From PALSA-1006 sp964571195 (GTDB lineage: Bacteria > Pseudomonadota > Gammaproteobacteria > Burkholderiales > Gallionellaceae): a stretch of DNA of 64,000 nt. The notes beneath the pieces are model-generated. The model made no database searches and was not told where the DNA came from. It was given only the letters and a program-made list of their open reading frames with translations. Below, one piece after another: positions 1-8,196 of the stretch. The stretch's first letter is position 1, and every line of letters starts with the position of its first letter. The stretch is taken from assembly GCA_964571195.1 (NCBI GenBank), contig CAZNAD010000001.1:320715-384714 (forward strand), written 5' to 3'. Position numbers and translations under genes: made by a program.

Positions 1-2
1 CA

Positions 3-2045
3 TGGTTCGCGCTGGTCACGCTGTGGTCACCGCGCGCAGCGCTGACCGGCGTTGTCTGTTTGCTGGCCTCGGCACTGTGGGCTCGTTTGCTGGCTCTTTC
101 CGCTCCGGGAGCGCCGCATCTGGTCAATGCTTTATTGAGCGGACTCTTCATCGGGGCTTTCCACGCTTTGGATTGGGTCGTTTTGTGCTGGGTCACGGTA
201 CTGGCCTTGGTGGTTACTCTGATCTCGCATTGGCTTGTGGGAAGATTATGGCAGGCTGGCCGATTGCCCTTGCTGAGCCTGCCCTTTGTATTGGCATGCT
301 GGCTAGTCACACTGCTCTTGCAAATAGAAAACGCGGCTGCGATGTTGCCCGCTCCGCTTAGCGGTGATGCGGGTGTGGTGTTTGGTACTTGGGTGGATAG
401 CTTTTTTTCTGCTCTGGGCTGGCTGTTGTTGACACCTTACCCCTGGGCGGGCGCAATGCTGTTTCTCGGGCTGCTGGCCGCCTCGCGCTATCTGGCAATT
501 CTGGCGTTGAGTGGATATGCCGCAGGACAGGTGGCATTACTGGTATTTGGACAAGCAGAAACCAGCATTGTTTCCGGTTATAACTTTATGCTGGCAGCAA
601 TGGCGTTGGGAGGTATTTTCACGATCCCCAGTCGGGCAAGTTTTTTCATGGCCGTCGCAGGTGGAGTCGTAGCCGGATGGTTGGGGGTGGCTCTGAGTGT
701 ACTTCTAGCTCCATTCCATTTGCCGCTACTGACACTGCCATTCCTGTTATCGGTTTATCTGTGGCTGGGGGCGCTTGCATCCCGTACCGATAGCAGTGAA
801 CCACAGCTCACGCTTGAGTTGCCGCAATCTCCCGAGCTCGCTTATGAGCGCGCGCGCTTGGCGCAGGTACGCGGTTGTATCACGGGCAGTCAGCCAGTCT
901 GCTTGCCGGTTTATGGCGAATGGCGTGTCTCACAGGGTTTTTCCGGCCCTTATACCCATCGTTCACCTTGGCAGCATGCGCTGGACCTTGACATCGTCGA
1001 GAAGTGGGCAGGAGCGCAATCGAACCACAGAGGCGATGGACTGAGCCAGAAACAGTACTTTTGTTTTGGAGCTCCAGTTGTGGCTCCTGTCGCTGGTCAA
1101 GTGGTAGTCTTGCGCGATGACCTGCCGGATATGCTACCCGGCGAAGTAGACACGCTCAATAACTGGGGTAACTACATCCTGTTGCGCGGAGTAGCAGGGG
1201 AGCATGTGCTGCTTTCGCACTTGCGACAACACAGTCTGCGGGTGCGCTTAGGCGAATGGGTCGAAGTGAATCAGCCCGTGGCGGCATGCGGAAGTTCTGG
1301 CAGGGCACCGCAGCCACATCTGCATTTGCATGTTCAGCAAGACAATAAACTGGGCAGTCCAACATGTCCTTTCCATCTCGTTAATGTGCTGCTTCACGCT
1401 ACTGACCAGAAGCGCGAATTCCATCTGCATTATCGGCCCGAGCAGAGCGAGATCATCAGTGCCGCGTCGCGTGACGAGGGGATTGCTGCTGCGCTGCATC
1501 TGTATCCTGGACTAGCACTACGTTATCGTCTGAGACGAATCGGGGCGGACGGATTAAATACGTATACGTTGCGTAATGAACTGACTCTGCTTGGTCAGTC
1601 GCGGCTGATATCCGATAGTGGGGCATCGGTTGCGTGCGAGGAGACACAGATGGTGTCTGGATACTACGATCGCCGTGGCGGTACAGATAGATTGCTGGAT
1701 ATGTGGATACTTGCACTCGGGCTCACCCCGTTCAGTGCTGCTGCGGATTGCTGGCAGGATTCCCCCTCGTTGTATTTGTTGCCGTTAGGTGTGATACGGC
1801 GCTTGATAGTTTCTGCCACTCATCCATTAGGGGCGGGATGCATTAGTCATTATCAGCGGGTCTGGGACGAAGCCGCTGGTGCCTGGCGCCAGCAAGGTAA
1901 TCATCGTTTCAATCTGTTCCTCGGATTTTCATGGCATGCCGAGACCATCGCCTGGATTGCACCCGGTGAAGGGGTGACGCGCCTGACGCTGCAATTTGGC
2001 GGGCAGCATTGGGAGGCCGAGAGTGACGGATCACAACTTCGATAG
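3..2045 (+). CDS. Urea-transporter-like membrane domain fused to M23 peptidase (5' end outside window)
   Basis: The reading frame is open at the left edge, so the N-terminus is missing. Up to about position 780 it encodes hydrophobic segments, including a stretch with GYNFMLAAMALGG and a following loop that resemble the second half of bacterial urea transporters. After a short linker comes an M23 (lysostaphin/LytM-type) metallopeptidase domain: the His...Asp pair in THRSPWQHALDLD near 960-1000 and the HxH motif in HLHLHV near 1316-1333 are the expected zinc ligands. The likely role is a membrane channel tethering a periplasmic peptidoglycan hydrolase; substrate and activity are inferred. A C-terminal tail of about 200 residues has no assignment. 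The next gene begins 10 bases downstream, which suggests an operon. Confidence 0.75.
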   Translation, partial: WFALVTLWSPRAALTGVVCLLASALWARLLALSAPGAPHLVNALLSGLFIGAFHALDWVVLCWVTVLALVVTLISHWLVGRLWQAGRLPLLSLPFVLACWLVTLLLQIENAAAMLPAPLSGDAGVVFGTWVDSFFSALGWLLLTPYPWAGAMLFLGLLAASRYLAILALSGYAAGQVALLVFGQAETSIVSGYNFMLAAMALGGIFTIPSRASFFMAVAGGVVAGWLGVALSVLLAPFHLPLLTLPFLLSVYLWLGALASRTDSSEPQLTLELPQSPELAYERARLAQVRGCITGSQPVCLPVYGEWRVSQGFSGPYTHRSPWQHALDLDIVEKWAGAQSNHRGDGLSQKQYFCFGAPVVAPVAGQVVVLRDDLPDMLPGEVDTLNNWGNYILLRGVAGEHVLLSHLRQHSLRVRLGEWVEVNQPVAACGSSGRAPQPHLHLHVQQDNKLGSPTCPFHLVNVLLHATDQKREFHLHYRPEQSEIISAASRDEGIAAALHLYPGLALRYRLRRIGADGLNTYTLRNELTLLGQSRLISDSGASVACEETQMVSGYYDRRGGTDRLLDMWILALGLTPFSAAADCWQDSPSLYLLPLGVIRRLIVSATHPLGAGCISHYQRVWDEAAGAWRQQGNHRFNLFLGFSWHAETIAWIAPGEGVTRLTLQFGGQHWEAESDGSQLR

Positions 2046-2055
2046 GAGATTATCC

Positions 2056-3003
2056 ATGCAACATAACAGGCCTTTAGTAATCGGTCGAATCGACCTTGTG
2101 CAAGTGACATTCTTATTCTTGCTGATGTCGGCCTCGTTCGCATATGCCGGCGGACAATCCGGCGTAGTCGAACCGGATACGTGGACCATAGGAATCGCGC
2201 CTCAAGTTACCCATGTCACTTACGACAGCACATCAACGCGTGCGAACATGACGAGTGCGGGGATGTCTGCTTGGTTGCAATACCTTGAGAGCGGTGGCCT
2301 GGCACTCAGTGCCGCACGTACAGAGCTCAGAATGAGACAGAACTCCTCGATAGTTTATCAAAGCTCCGGTTCGCTCTCCGGCTACTGGAATCTCACCCCG
2401 GACTTTCTGCCGGGGCGCGTCACTTTGCGTGCTGAGGTGCTCGGCGCAGATAACAACGATACGACAAATGAGACCAACGGAGTGAGGGTGCTCGCACAGC
2501 AAATATCCTTTCTAAATTACGCGAAAAGTTTCTATCTCGATATGGGTTATGCCTCCAGTGTTTATGGCGAGAGTAATGCTGGTAATGGCAAACTTGCGGT
2601 GAGCCAGTGGACGCCAACAGTAGGAATCGGTCTGAATGAAGGTGCCGACTGGTTTCAATTGCGCGGCTACGCCATTCGTGTTTCCAATGCAGCGCGTGCA
2701 CAAAACAATTCTGGTACTGACGCGCTGGATGTGAAATGGACACACTATTTCGCACCGAGCGAGTGGCTGCCTGAGCAGATCCAGGTTGGTGCCTTATTTG
2801 GACCGCGCATCTATGCGGTCGATTCCGGCAATATCTACAATCTGGCGGATATCCAGTTGGGCGGCGCATCTCTGGGGATGCAATGGCAGCTTGAAGAAGG
2901 GCTGACTCTGTTGCTGCAAGGTGGACAAGATCGTTATGACGCAGGAAACGGAGTTGTTTATTCGGGAACATATGGTTATGCCGGAGTCAGCAGTCAGTGG
3001 TAA
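2056..3003 (+). CDS. Predicted outer-membrane beta-barrel protein
   Basis: This encodes 315 residues. The chosen ATG has TAGGAGAT just upstream; a more distal in-frame ATG lies inside the preceding gene and lacks this support. A hydrophobic segment near residues 12-32 ending SFAYA-GG reads as a signal peptide. The rest consists of alternating, Gly/Tyr/Trp-rich strands and ends in a terminal aromatic (…SSQW), typical of an outer-membrane barrel. No specific family is certain. With the following TPR protein it resembles a split version of YaiO- or PgaA-like proteins, which combine TPR repeats and a barrel in one chain. That comparison is inference. Confidence 0.65.
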   Translation: MQHNRPLVIGRIDLVQVTFLFLLMSASFAYAGGQSGVVEPDTWTIGIAPQVTHVTYDSTSTRANMTSAGMSAWLQYLESGGLALSAARTELRMRQNSSIVYQSSGSLSGYWNLTPDFLPGRVTLRAEVLGADNNDTTNETNGVRVLAQQISFLNYAKSFYLDMGYASSVYGESNAGNGKLAVSQWTPTVGIGLNEGADWFQLRGYAIRVSNAARAQNNSGTDALDVKWTHYFAPSEWLPEQIQVGALFGPRIYAVDSGNIYNLADIQLGGASLGMQWQLEEGLTLLLQGGQDRYDAGNGVVYSGTYGYAGVSSQW

Positions 3004-3038
3004 TGGTAATCATCAATCTAGAAAACAGGAGAGTGACA

Positions 3039-3662
3039 ATGAGAACGAAAATATTACAGATGGGTTGTGTGGTTGCGTTTGCCCTGCTGACAAGTGGTTC
3101 CGCTTCGGCACAGAATAATGTGAGCGTATGGCAAGAGTCGTACATGCTGGAGAGCGCGGGAAAATATGCACAGGCGAACGCATTCATGGACTCCGTCCTG
3201 CGCGAATCGCCCACACATGAATTCGCTCTGATGCGCCATGCTTGGTTGAACTATCTGCAGGGGCGATATAACGATGCGCTACGTGACTACAATCAGATAC
3301 TGTTCGTCAATCCACAATCGCTGGAAGCACGCCTCGGTCTTACGCTGCCGTTGATGGCACAGCAACGCTGGCGCGAGGCGGCGATAGAGGCACACAAGGT
3401 TATTGCGGTGTCAGAGTGGGACTATACGGCCCATATGCGTATGCTGGCCTGTGAAGAAGCTGAGCGAAAATGGGATGAGTTGTCGCATCATGCTACGGAG
3501 CTGGCATTGCGTTATCCGTCGGATGCGAGCGTGCTGGTATATCTGGCGCGTGCCGAAGCATGGCGGGGTAATATCAGAAACGCGAAAGCGGCATATATCA
3601 AAGTTCTGGCACGGATTCCGGCCCATGTCGAAGCACTGGCATATCTGAAAAACAATCCCTAG
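3039..3662 (+). CDS. Exported TPR-repeat protein
   Basis: This encodes 207 residues starting at an ATG preceded by AGGAGAGTGACA. Residues 1-22 form a signal peptide ending GSASA-QN. The mature part is made of helical 34-residue-like repeats, for example the segment around YLQGRYNDALRDYNQIL and another around YLARAEAWRGNIRNAKAAY, typical of tetratricopeptide repeats used as protein-binding scaffolds. It is probably periplasmic. It sits 35 bases after the barrel gene and before the sensor kinase, so it may bridge barrel and peptidoglycan partners, but no partner can be named from sequence. Confidence 0.7.
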   Translation: MRTKILQMGCVVAFALLTSGSASAQNNVSVWQESYMLESAGKYAQANAFMDSVLRESPTHEFALMRHAWLNYLQGRYNDALRDYNQILFVNPQSLEARLGLTLPLMAQQRWREAAIEAHKVIAVSEWDYTAHMRMLACEEAERKWDELSHHATELALRYPSDASVLVYLARAEAWRGNIRNAKAAYIKVLARIPAHVEALAYLKNNP

Positions 3663-3722
3663 CTATCCTGATGGGAGCGGGCAGATATGGCATCATAATG
3701 CCCGTTATCCAGTGACAAAGGG

Positions 3723-5666
3723 ATGGTCATGGCAACAGCATCGTTGGTCTCCGGCAGCAGTTTTATGAAGCGGGGATGCATGGCATGGTGGCTGATCCTG
3801 CTATTCGGCCTTCCACTAGCCGCGAATTCCAGTGGGCTGCCAGTGAATGATGTCGCTGTATTGGTGGATGCAGGCGGCACCGAGACGCTCTCCTCCATCA
3901 TTTCTGCTGATTCAGCCGGGCGCTTTCTGCCCCTCGCCGAGGGGTTGAATGCCGGTTTTACACGGGATGTGCACTGGTTGCGTTTCACCATACAGGTGCC
4001 TGCCGCAGGCCAGTGGCTGCTGGAGATACAGCCACCCGTTATTGATGATATCCGGCTGTTCGAGCCGCTACTGTCTAGTGCGGGTGAGATACAAGGGTTT
4101 CGCGAGCGGAGGGGCGGAGATATGCAACCGTTTGCTGAGCGAGAGATCCGATATCGCGCCTTCGTCGCCAAACTGGATATCCGCGATACACGCCCACACG
4201 TTTTCTATCTGCGGGTACAAACGAGCAGTATCTCGGCGGCTTTTTTGCGCTTGTGGAAGGCGGATGACTTTCAGCAGATGGTTGCTTTGGAGTATGCCGT
4301 GTTGGGGGCATTCTACGGCCTGATGATTGCGGTATCGATTATCAATCTGCTGCACTGGTTCTGGTTAAGGGATGCGCTTTACATATATTTTTCGCTGCAT
4401 GTGTTGGCGCTGACCCTGCTCTACTTGGGTGTTAATGGGTTCGCCGGACAATTCCTGTTCCAGCAGCTTCCCGAGGCTGCCAATATCTGGTTGGGTTTGT
4501 TTTTGTTTTTGTCCCTGTCTGCCTCGGCACCTTTTTTGATGCGTATGCTGCGAGTCGGGCGGCAGCAACGCGGGTTATTCCTGATGTATCGCTTGCAACT
4601 GGTGCTGCCTTTGTTGCTGTTGCCACTGTTGTTTCTCGGATACTTCACCGAAGCAGCACGATTCCTGATGTCGATGATGATTGTAGTAATCTGCGTGAGC
4701 CTTTGGCCGGCTTATACGATCTGGCGGGAGGGCGGACGTGACGGCATGCTCCTGTTGGCCTCCATTGGAGTCACACTAGCGGGGATCGTGGCAGTTATCC
4801 TGTCCAGGCTCGGATTCTTCCATGGGCAATTGTGGGCGCTGGACAGCAGGCAGGTCACTGTGTTCATCAGTGTGATGGCGATGCATGTCGCTGTCGCTTC
4901 GCGTATTCGCGAGACCGAGAGCTCCCATCGCGCCGCGTTGGTCCGTATCGAACAGGTCACACGGGCTAGGCACGAACATCGGCAGTTCATCGCCATGTTG
5001 ACCCACGAACTGCGTACGCCGCTAGCCGTCATCGACAGTGCGGTCCAGTCGCTGGAATACCTTCATCAGCCGGAAAGCGAAGAAAGTCAGCTACGTTACC
5101 AGCGTATCCGCCGCTCGGTGGCGCGCATCAATGGCCTGGTTGAACAATTTCTTGTCAATGACCGTATTGATGACACTCGTCTTATTGTTCATGCGGTACC
5201 GCTGGACGGTGCGGAGATCGCCAAACGTGTGTTGCAATCTTGTATCGACGGGAGTCTGGACCGGGTGCTATTACACAGCCCACATTCCGTTCCGTGTCGG
5301 GGGGATGCCGCGTTGATCCGGGTGGCATTGATCAATCTACTGGATAACGCGCTTAAGTACTCACCCTCCGATCAAGAGGTGGAATTTCGTGTCGAAGCGA
5401 TGGAGCGGCAAGGTCGGTCGGGTGTCGCATGGACGGTATCCGATCACGGAAGAGGTGTCGCCGAAAAGGAGCGCGGTTCCGTGTTCGAAAAATATGTGCG
5501 CGGTGCAGATTACGGTCATGTCGCAGGGACAGGCTTGGGGCTTTATCTTGCCCAACGTATTGCCGAGTTGCATGGCGGTCAGGTAGAGATACTGGATCGT
5601 GATGGATGGGGGGGGGTGTTCCGGCTCTGGTTGCCGTGCGAAGAAAGGGAGATATGTTCAACATAG
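3723..5666 (+). CDS. 7TMR-DISM sensor histidine kinase
   Basis: The 647-residue protein has an N-terminal signal segment, an extracytoplasmic beta-rich DISMED2-like region (roughly residues 45-165), seven hydrophobic helices (about 190-395) and a cytoplasmic kinase. The phospho-accepting histidine is H428 in THELRTP. The ATP-binding part shows an N-box (NLLDNALKYS), DHGRGV and GTGLGLYLAQ. It should autophosphorylate in response to an envelope or ligand signal and pass phosphate to the regulator encoded next, with which it overlaps by 13 bases. A second ATG two codons downstream is possible as the start. The 7TMR-DISM ligand is unknown; the neighbouring envelope genes suggest cell-surface sensing. 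Confidence 0.85.
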   Translation: MVMATASLVSGSSFMKRGCMAWWLILLFGLPLAANSSGLPVNDVAVLVDAGGTETLSSIISADSAGRFLPLAEGLNAGFTRDVHWLRFTIQVPAAGQWLLEIQPPVIDDIRLFEPLLSSAGEIQGFRERRGGDMQPFAEREIRYRAFVAKLDIRDTRPHVFYLRVQTSSISAAFLRLWKADDFQQMVALEYAVLGAFYGLMIAVSIINLLHWFWLRDALYIYFSLHVLALTLLYLGVNGFAGQFLFQQLPEAANIWLGLFLFLSLSASAPFLMRMLRVGRQQRGLFLMYRLQLVLPLLLLPLLFLGYFTEAARFLMSMMIVVICVSLWPAYTIWREGGRDGMLLLASIGVTLAGIVAVILSRLGFFHGQLWALDSRQVTVFISVMAMHVAVASRIRETESSHRAALVRIEQVTRARHEHRQFIAMLTHELRTPLAVIDSAVQSLEYLHQPESEESQLRYQRIRRSVARINGLVEQFLVNDRIDDTRLIVHAVPLDGAEIAKRVLQSCIDGSLDRVLLHSPHSVPCRGDAALIRVALINLLDNALKYSPSDQEVEFRVEAMERQGRSGVAWTVSDHGRGVAEKERGSVFEKYVRGADYGHVAGTGLGLYLAQRIAELHGGQVEILDRDGWGGVFRLWLPCEEREICST

Positions 5667-6364
5667 CCATGGTAGAAGACGATACCGACCTGCTGGATGA
5701 GATGAGTTTTAACCTGCGGCAACAGGGATTTCATCTTTATCCCTGTGTCAACGGTACAGAATTTGAGCACATGCTGAAAACGGAGCGGATCGATGTCGCG
5801 ATACTCGATATTGGCTTGCCAGGGGAAGATGGTCTCTCCATCGCCCGCCGTCTGCGTCGCAATCATCCGTTGTGCGGCATCGTTATTCTGACCGCCAGGT
5901 CGGGGGTGTCAGAACGCATCCATGGCTTGGAAGAAGGTGCGGACGTCTATCTGTCCAAACCGGTGGATATGCGGGAACTCGCGCTGGTCGTTCGTGCAAT
6001 CGCCCGGCGTATAGCACCTGCTGAAGTTCCGGCAAGAGAGGGCATGGTGCTGATCGGACGTGACCAGCGTTTGCTGTTGTCCGATGGGCGCATACTGGAT
6101 TTAACCCGTTCGGAGACCTTGTTTTTATCGCGTTTGGCTCGGGCGGTTGGACAGCAGGCGACCCGACAACAGTTGGTGGAGGCATTGGGAGAGCGCTATG
6201 CGGACTATGATCTGCGGCGCTTGGAGGCGATCGCTAGCCGTTTGAGGCAAAAGTTCGCGCGCGCGGGGATTCCCGCAGAAACGCTGCGGGCGATACGCCA
6301 TACCGGTTATATTCTGCGCATTCCCCTCAGTGAACGCGATGGTAGCCATGAAGGACATATCTGA
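5654..6364 (+). CDS. OmpR/PhoB-type response regulator
   Basis: This encodes 236 residues. The ATG is preceded by AAGGGAGAT inside the end of the kinase gene, so the pair is translationally linked. The receiver domain has the acidic pair near residues 9-10, the phospho-acceptor D52 in VAILDIGLPG, and a conserved Lys in LSKPVD. The C-terminal half matches a winged-helix Trans_reg_C domain (LTRSETLFLSRLARA… followed by RHTGYILRIP). It is a DNA-binding partner of the adjacent kinase. Targets are unknown; the upstream envelope genes or the downstream copper operon are the nearest candidates. Confidence 0.85.
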   Translation: MFNIAMVEDDTDLLDEMSFNLRQQGFHLYPCVNGTEFEHMLKTERIDVAILDIGLPGEDGLSIARRLRRNHPLCGIVILTARSGVSERIHGLEEGADVYLSKPVDMRELALVVRAIARRIAPAEVPAREGMVLIGRDQRLLLSDGRILDLTRSETLFLSRLARAVGQQATRQQLVEALGERYADYDLRRLEAIASRLRQKFARAGIPAETLRAIRHTGYILRIPLSERDGSHEGHI

Positions 6365-6465
6365 GTCGCATTCGCCCAATTGATGCCTTGCGGGTTATTC
6401 CCAAACTCGTTCTTATGGGATACAGTTGTACGTGCAAATATGCCGAGCGCAGCCCAAACACGACC

Positions 6466-6855
6466 ATGAGACTTTCGACACAGACCAACCGCTGGATTGC
6501 CCGCCTGATGCTGGGGCTGGTTCTGTTCGCGCAGGGCGTGGTTTCCGTCTATGCGTGTGATGTCACGCGCGGCAACGCTACACAGGCTTTCGCCACACAG
6601 ACAGCAGAGCACGGCGAGTTGCCGTGCCACGATGAGGTCGTGTCGAATGCCAATGCCTGCCTCGACCATTGCACGCAGGGTGACCGCATCAGTGTTGATC
6701 AGGTCACGCATCTGTTTGCGCTGCCGGGAATTGCCGTGCTGGTGGTGGCGTTGCCCGAGCAAACCGCCGCCAGACCGGCTCAACTGGCCGCATCCCGTGT
6801 TGCGATAGACAGCGGGCCTCCCCCTAACATCCGTTTCTGTTCCTTCCAAATCTAA
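6466..6855 (+). CDS. Small exported Cys-rich protein upstream of the Cus genes
   Basis: This encodes 129 residues from an ATG beginning MRLSTQTNRW. A longer frame exists upstream, but this start leads straight into a signal-like hydrophobic segment (about residues 10-30) ending VYA-CD. The mature part contains LPCHDEV and ACLDHCTQGD, a cluster of Cys and His that could bind copper or silver. The family is not recognised. Its place 87 bases ahead of cusC on the same strand suggests an accessory metal-binding or sensing role; that is inference from context. Confidence 0.5.
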   Translation: MRLSTQTNRWIARLMLGLVLFAQGVVSVYACDVTRGNATQAFATQTAEHGELPCHDEVVSNANACLDHCTQGDRISVDQVTHLFALPGIAVLVVALPEQTAARPAQLAASRVAIDSGPPPNIRFCSFQI

Positions 6856-6942
6856 GCTTCCCCGGCGTGTGACGGTGTTCCGTCGCATGCCGATTTCTCG
6901 CATCGTTCTGCCGTGTTTGCGCGGCGCAATCGGAGAAATATC

Positions 6943-8196
6943 ATGGGAAGTCGTATCATCCTGTTCAGCATCATCTTTAATCTCGGCTTGGGGCCGCTCA
7001 TGGCAGACGAACTGCCGGGCGCGGATATGCCGGGCTTGTGGCGTCATCTCGAATCGCACAGTGTCGAACTGGAAGCGGCTGCACTGGAAACCAGTGCCGC
7101 TGAGCAACAGGCTGCTGCATCGGGTGCCTTGCCCGACCCGAGTGTGCGTATCGAGTGGCAGGACGTCGATCAACCCGGCGGTGTAACGCTGGATCCCAGC
7201 CGGGTCTCGGCGGTCAAATATTCCGTGTTGCAGGCCGTCCCGGGTTGGGGCAAACGCGATGCGCAGAAACAGACCGCCTTGGCCAATGCCGCATGGGCCA
7301 AGGCGCAGCAACAAGCCAGCCGTGCCCAGTTGCGCGCGCAGCTGACACTCACGTTTGCCAACTATTACCGCAGCTTCCATGCCATGCGGTTGAACTCCGA
7401 ATTGACGGACTTTGCGCTCAGTGCCAGCAAACTCGCCCGCTCGCGTTACGAGCGCGGTCAGGGTGGTCAGCAGGAATGGGTGAAGGCGCAACTCGACGAA
7501 GCCTCCTTGCGTGCCGAGGGCTACGCCCTGCAAGCCGAATATCGCACCGCCCAGGCGCGCCTGAATGCATTGTTGAACCGTCCGGGCGATGCGTCACTCG
7601 CGCCGCCGCAACAGCTGCCGCTGATGCCGCCAGCGAATGTGCTGGAGACCAGGCAGTTACAGCAGCGTCTGCACACGTCGAATCCACAGTTGGTGGCACA
7701 GACCGCGCTCAGTGCCTCCGCACAGGGCGAAGCAACGATGGCGGACAAGAACCAACTCCCTGATTTCGTCGTTGCGGTGTCGCCGGTGCAGCGCGGCAAC
7801 GGCATCCGCAGCTGGGATGCGATGCTGGAATTCACCTTGCCCTTGCAGCAAGGCTCACACAGCGCCCACCGTCACGAGGCGAACGAAAAAGTGCGCGCCA
7901 GTCAGGCACGCGAACAGGCGCTGCTACAAACGCTGTATGCCGAACTCGGCGAACATCAGGCTGCTTTGGCGGCGAGCACGGAACGTCTGCAACTGCTCCG
8001 CGAACAAATCCTGCCGCTGGTCGAGATGACATTCAAGAGCGCACTGTCGGCCTATCAGAATGGGCGTCTAGATTATGCCACCTTATGGCAGGCGCGGCGC
8101 GAAGTGCAGCGCAGCAAACTCGACGAACTCGACATCCTTACCCAACAACAGAGCCATCTCGCCGAGATCGAGCGCCTGTTAGGAGAAACACTATGA
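6943..8196 (+). CDS. cusC: CusC-like TolC-family outer-membrane efflux protein
   Basis: This encodes 417 residues. The ATG at this position follows CGGAGAAATATC and opens a signal peptide (LFSIIFNLGLGPLMA-DE). The body is two tandem coiled-coil/beta-strand halves rich in Gln, Ala and Leu, as in TolC-family channels, including KYSVLQAVPGWGKR in the first repeat. It forms the outer-membrane exit duct of a tripartite RND exporter with the next two proteins. Its stop codon overlaps the cusB start in an ATGA junction, indicating coupled translation. It is slightly shorter than typical CusC and shows no lipobox. Confidence 0.8.
   Translation: MGSRIILFSIIFNLGLGPLMADELPGADMPGLWRHLESHSVELEAAALETSAAEQQAAASGALPDPSVRIEWQDVDQPGGVTLDPSRVSAVKYSVLQAVPGWGKRDAQKQTALANAAWAKAQQQASRAQLRAQLTLTFANYYRSFHAMRLNSELTDFALSASKLARSRYERGQGGQQEWVKAQLDEASLRAEGYALQAEYRTAQARLNALLNRPGDASLAPPQQLPLMPPANVLETRQLQQRLHTSNPQLVAQTALSASAQGEATMADKNQLPDFVVAVSPVQRGNGIRSWDAMLEFTLPLQQGSHSAHRHEANEKVRASQAREQALLQTLYAELGEHQAALAASTERLQLLREQILPLVEMTFKSALSAYQNGRLDYATLWQARREVQRSKLDELDILTQQQSHLAEIERLLGETL

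Noticed and set aside
3676..3704. CGGGCA…TGCCCG inverted repeat before the histidine kinase
   Set aside because: The 6-bp stem has a long loop and no T-run, so it is not convincing as a terminator or operator.
6307..7533. 408-codon minus-strand frame over the cus leader and cusC
   Set aside because: It opposes clear coding sequence and has no family-like motifs.
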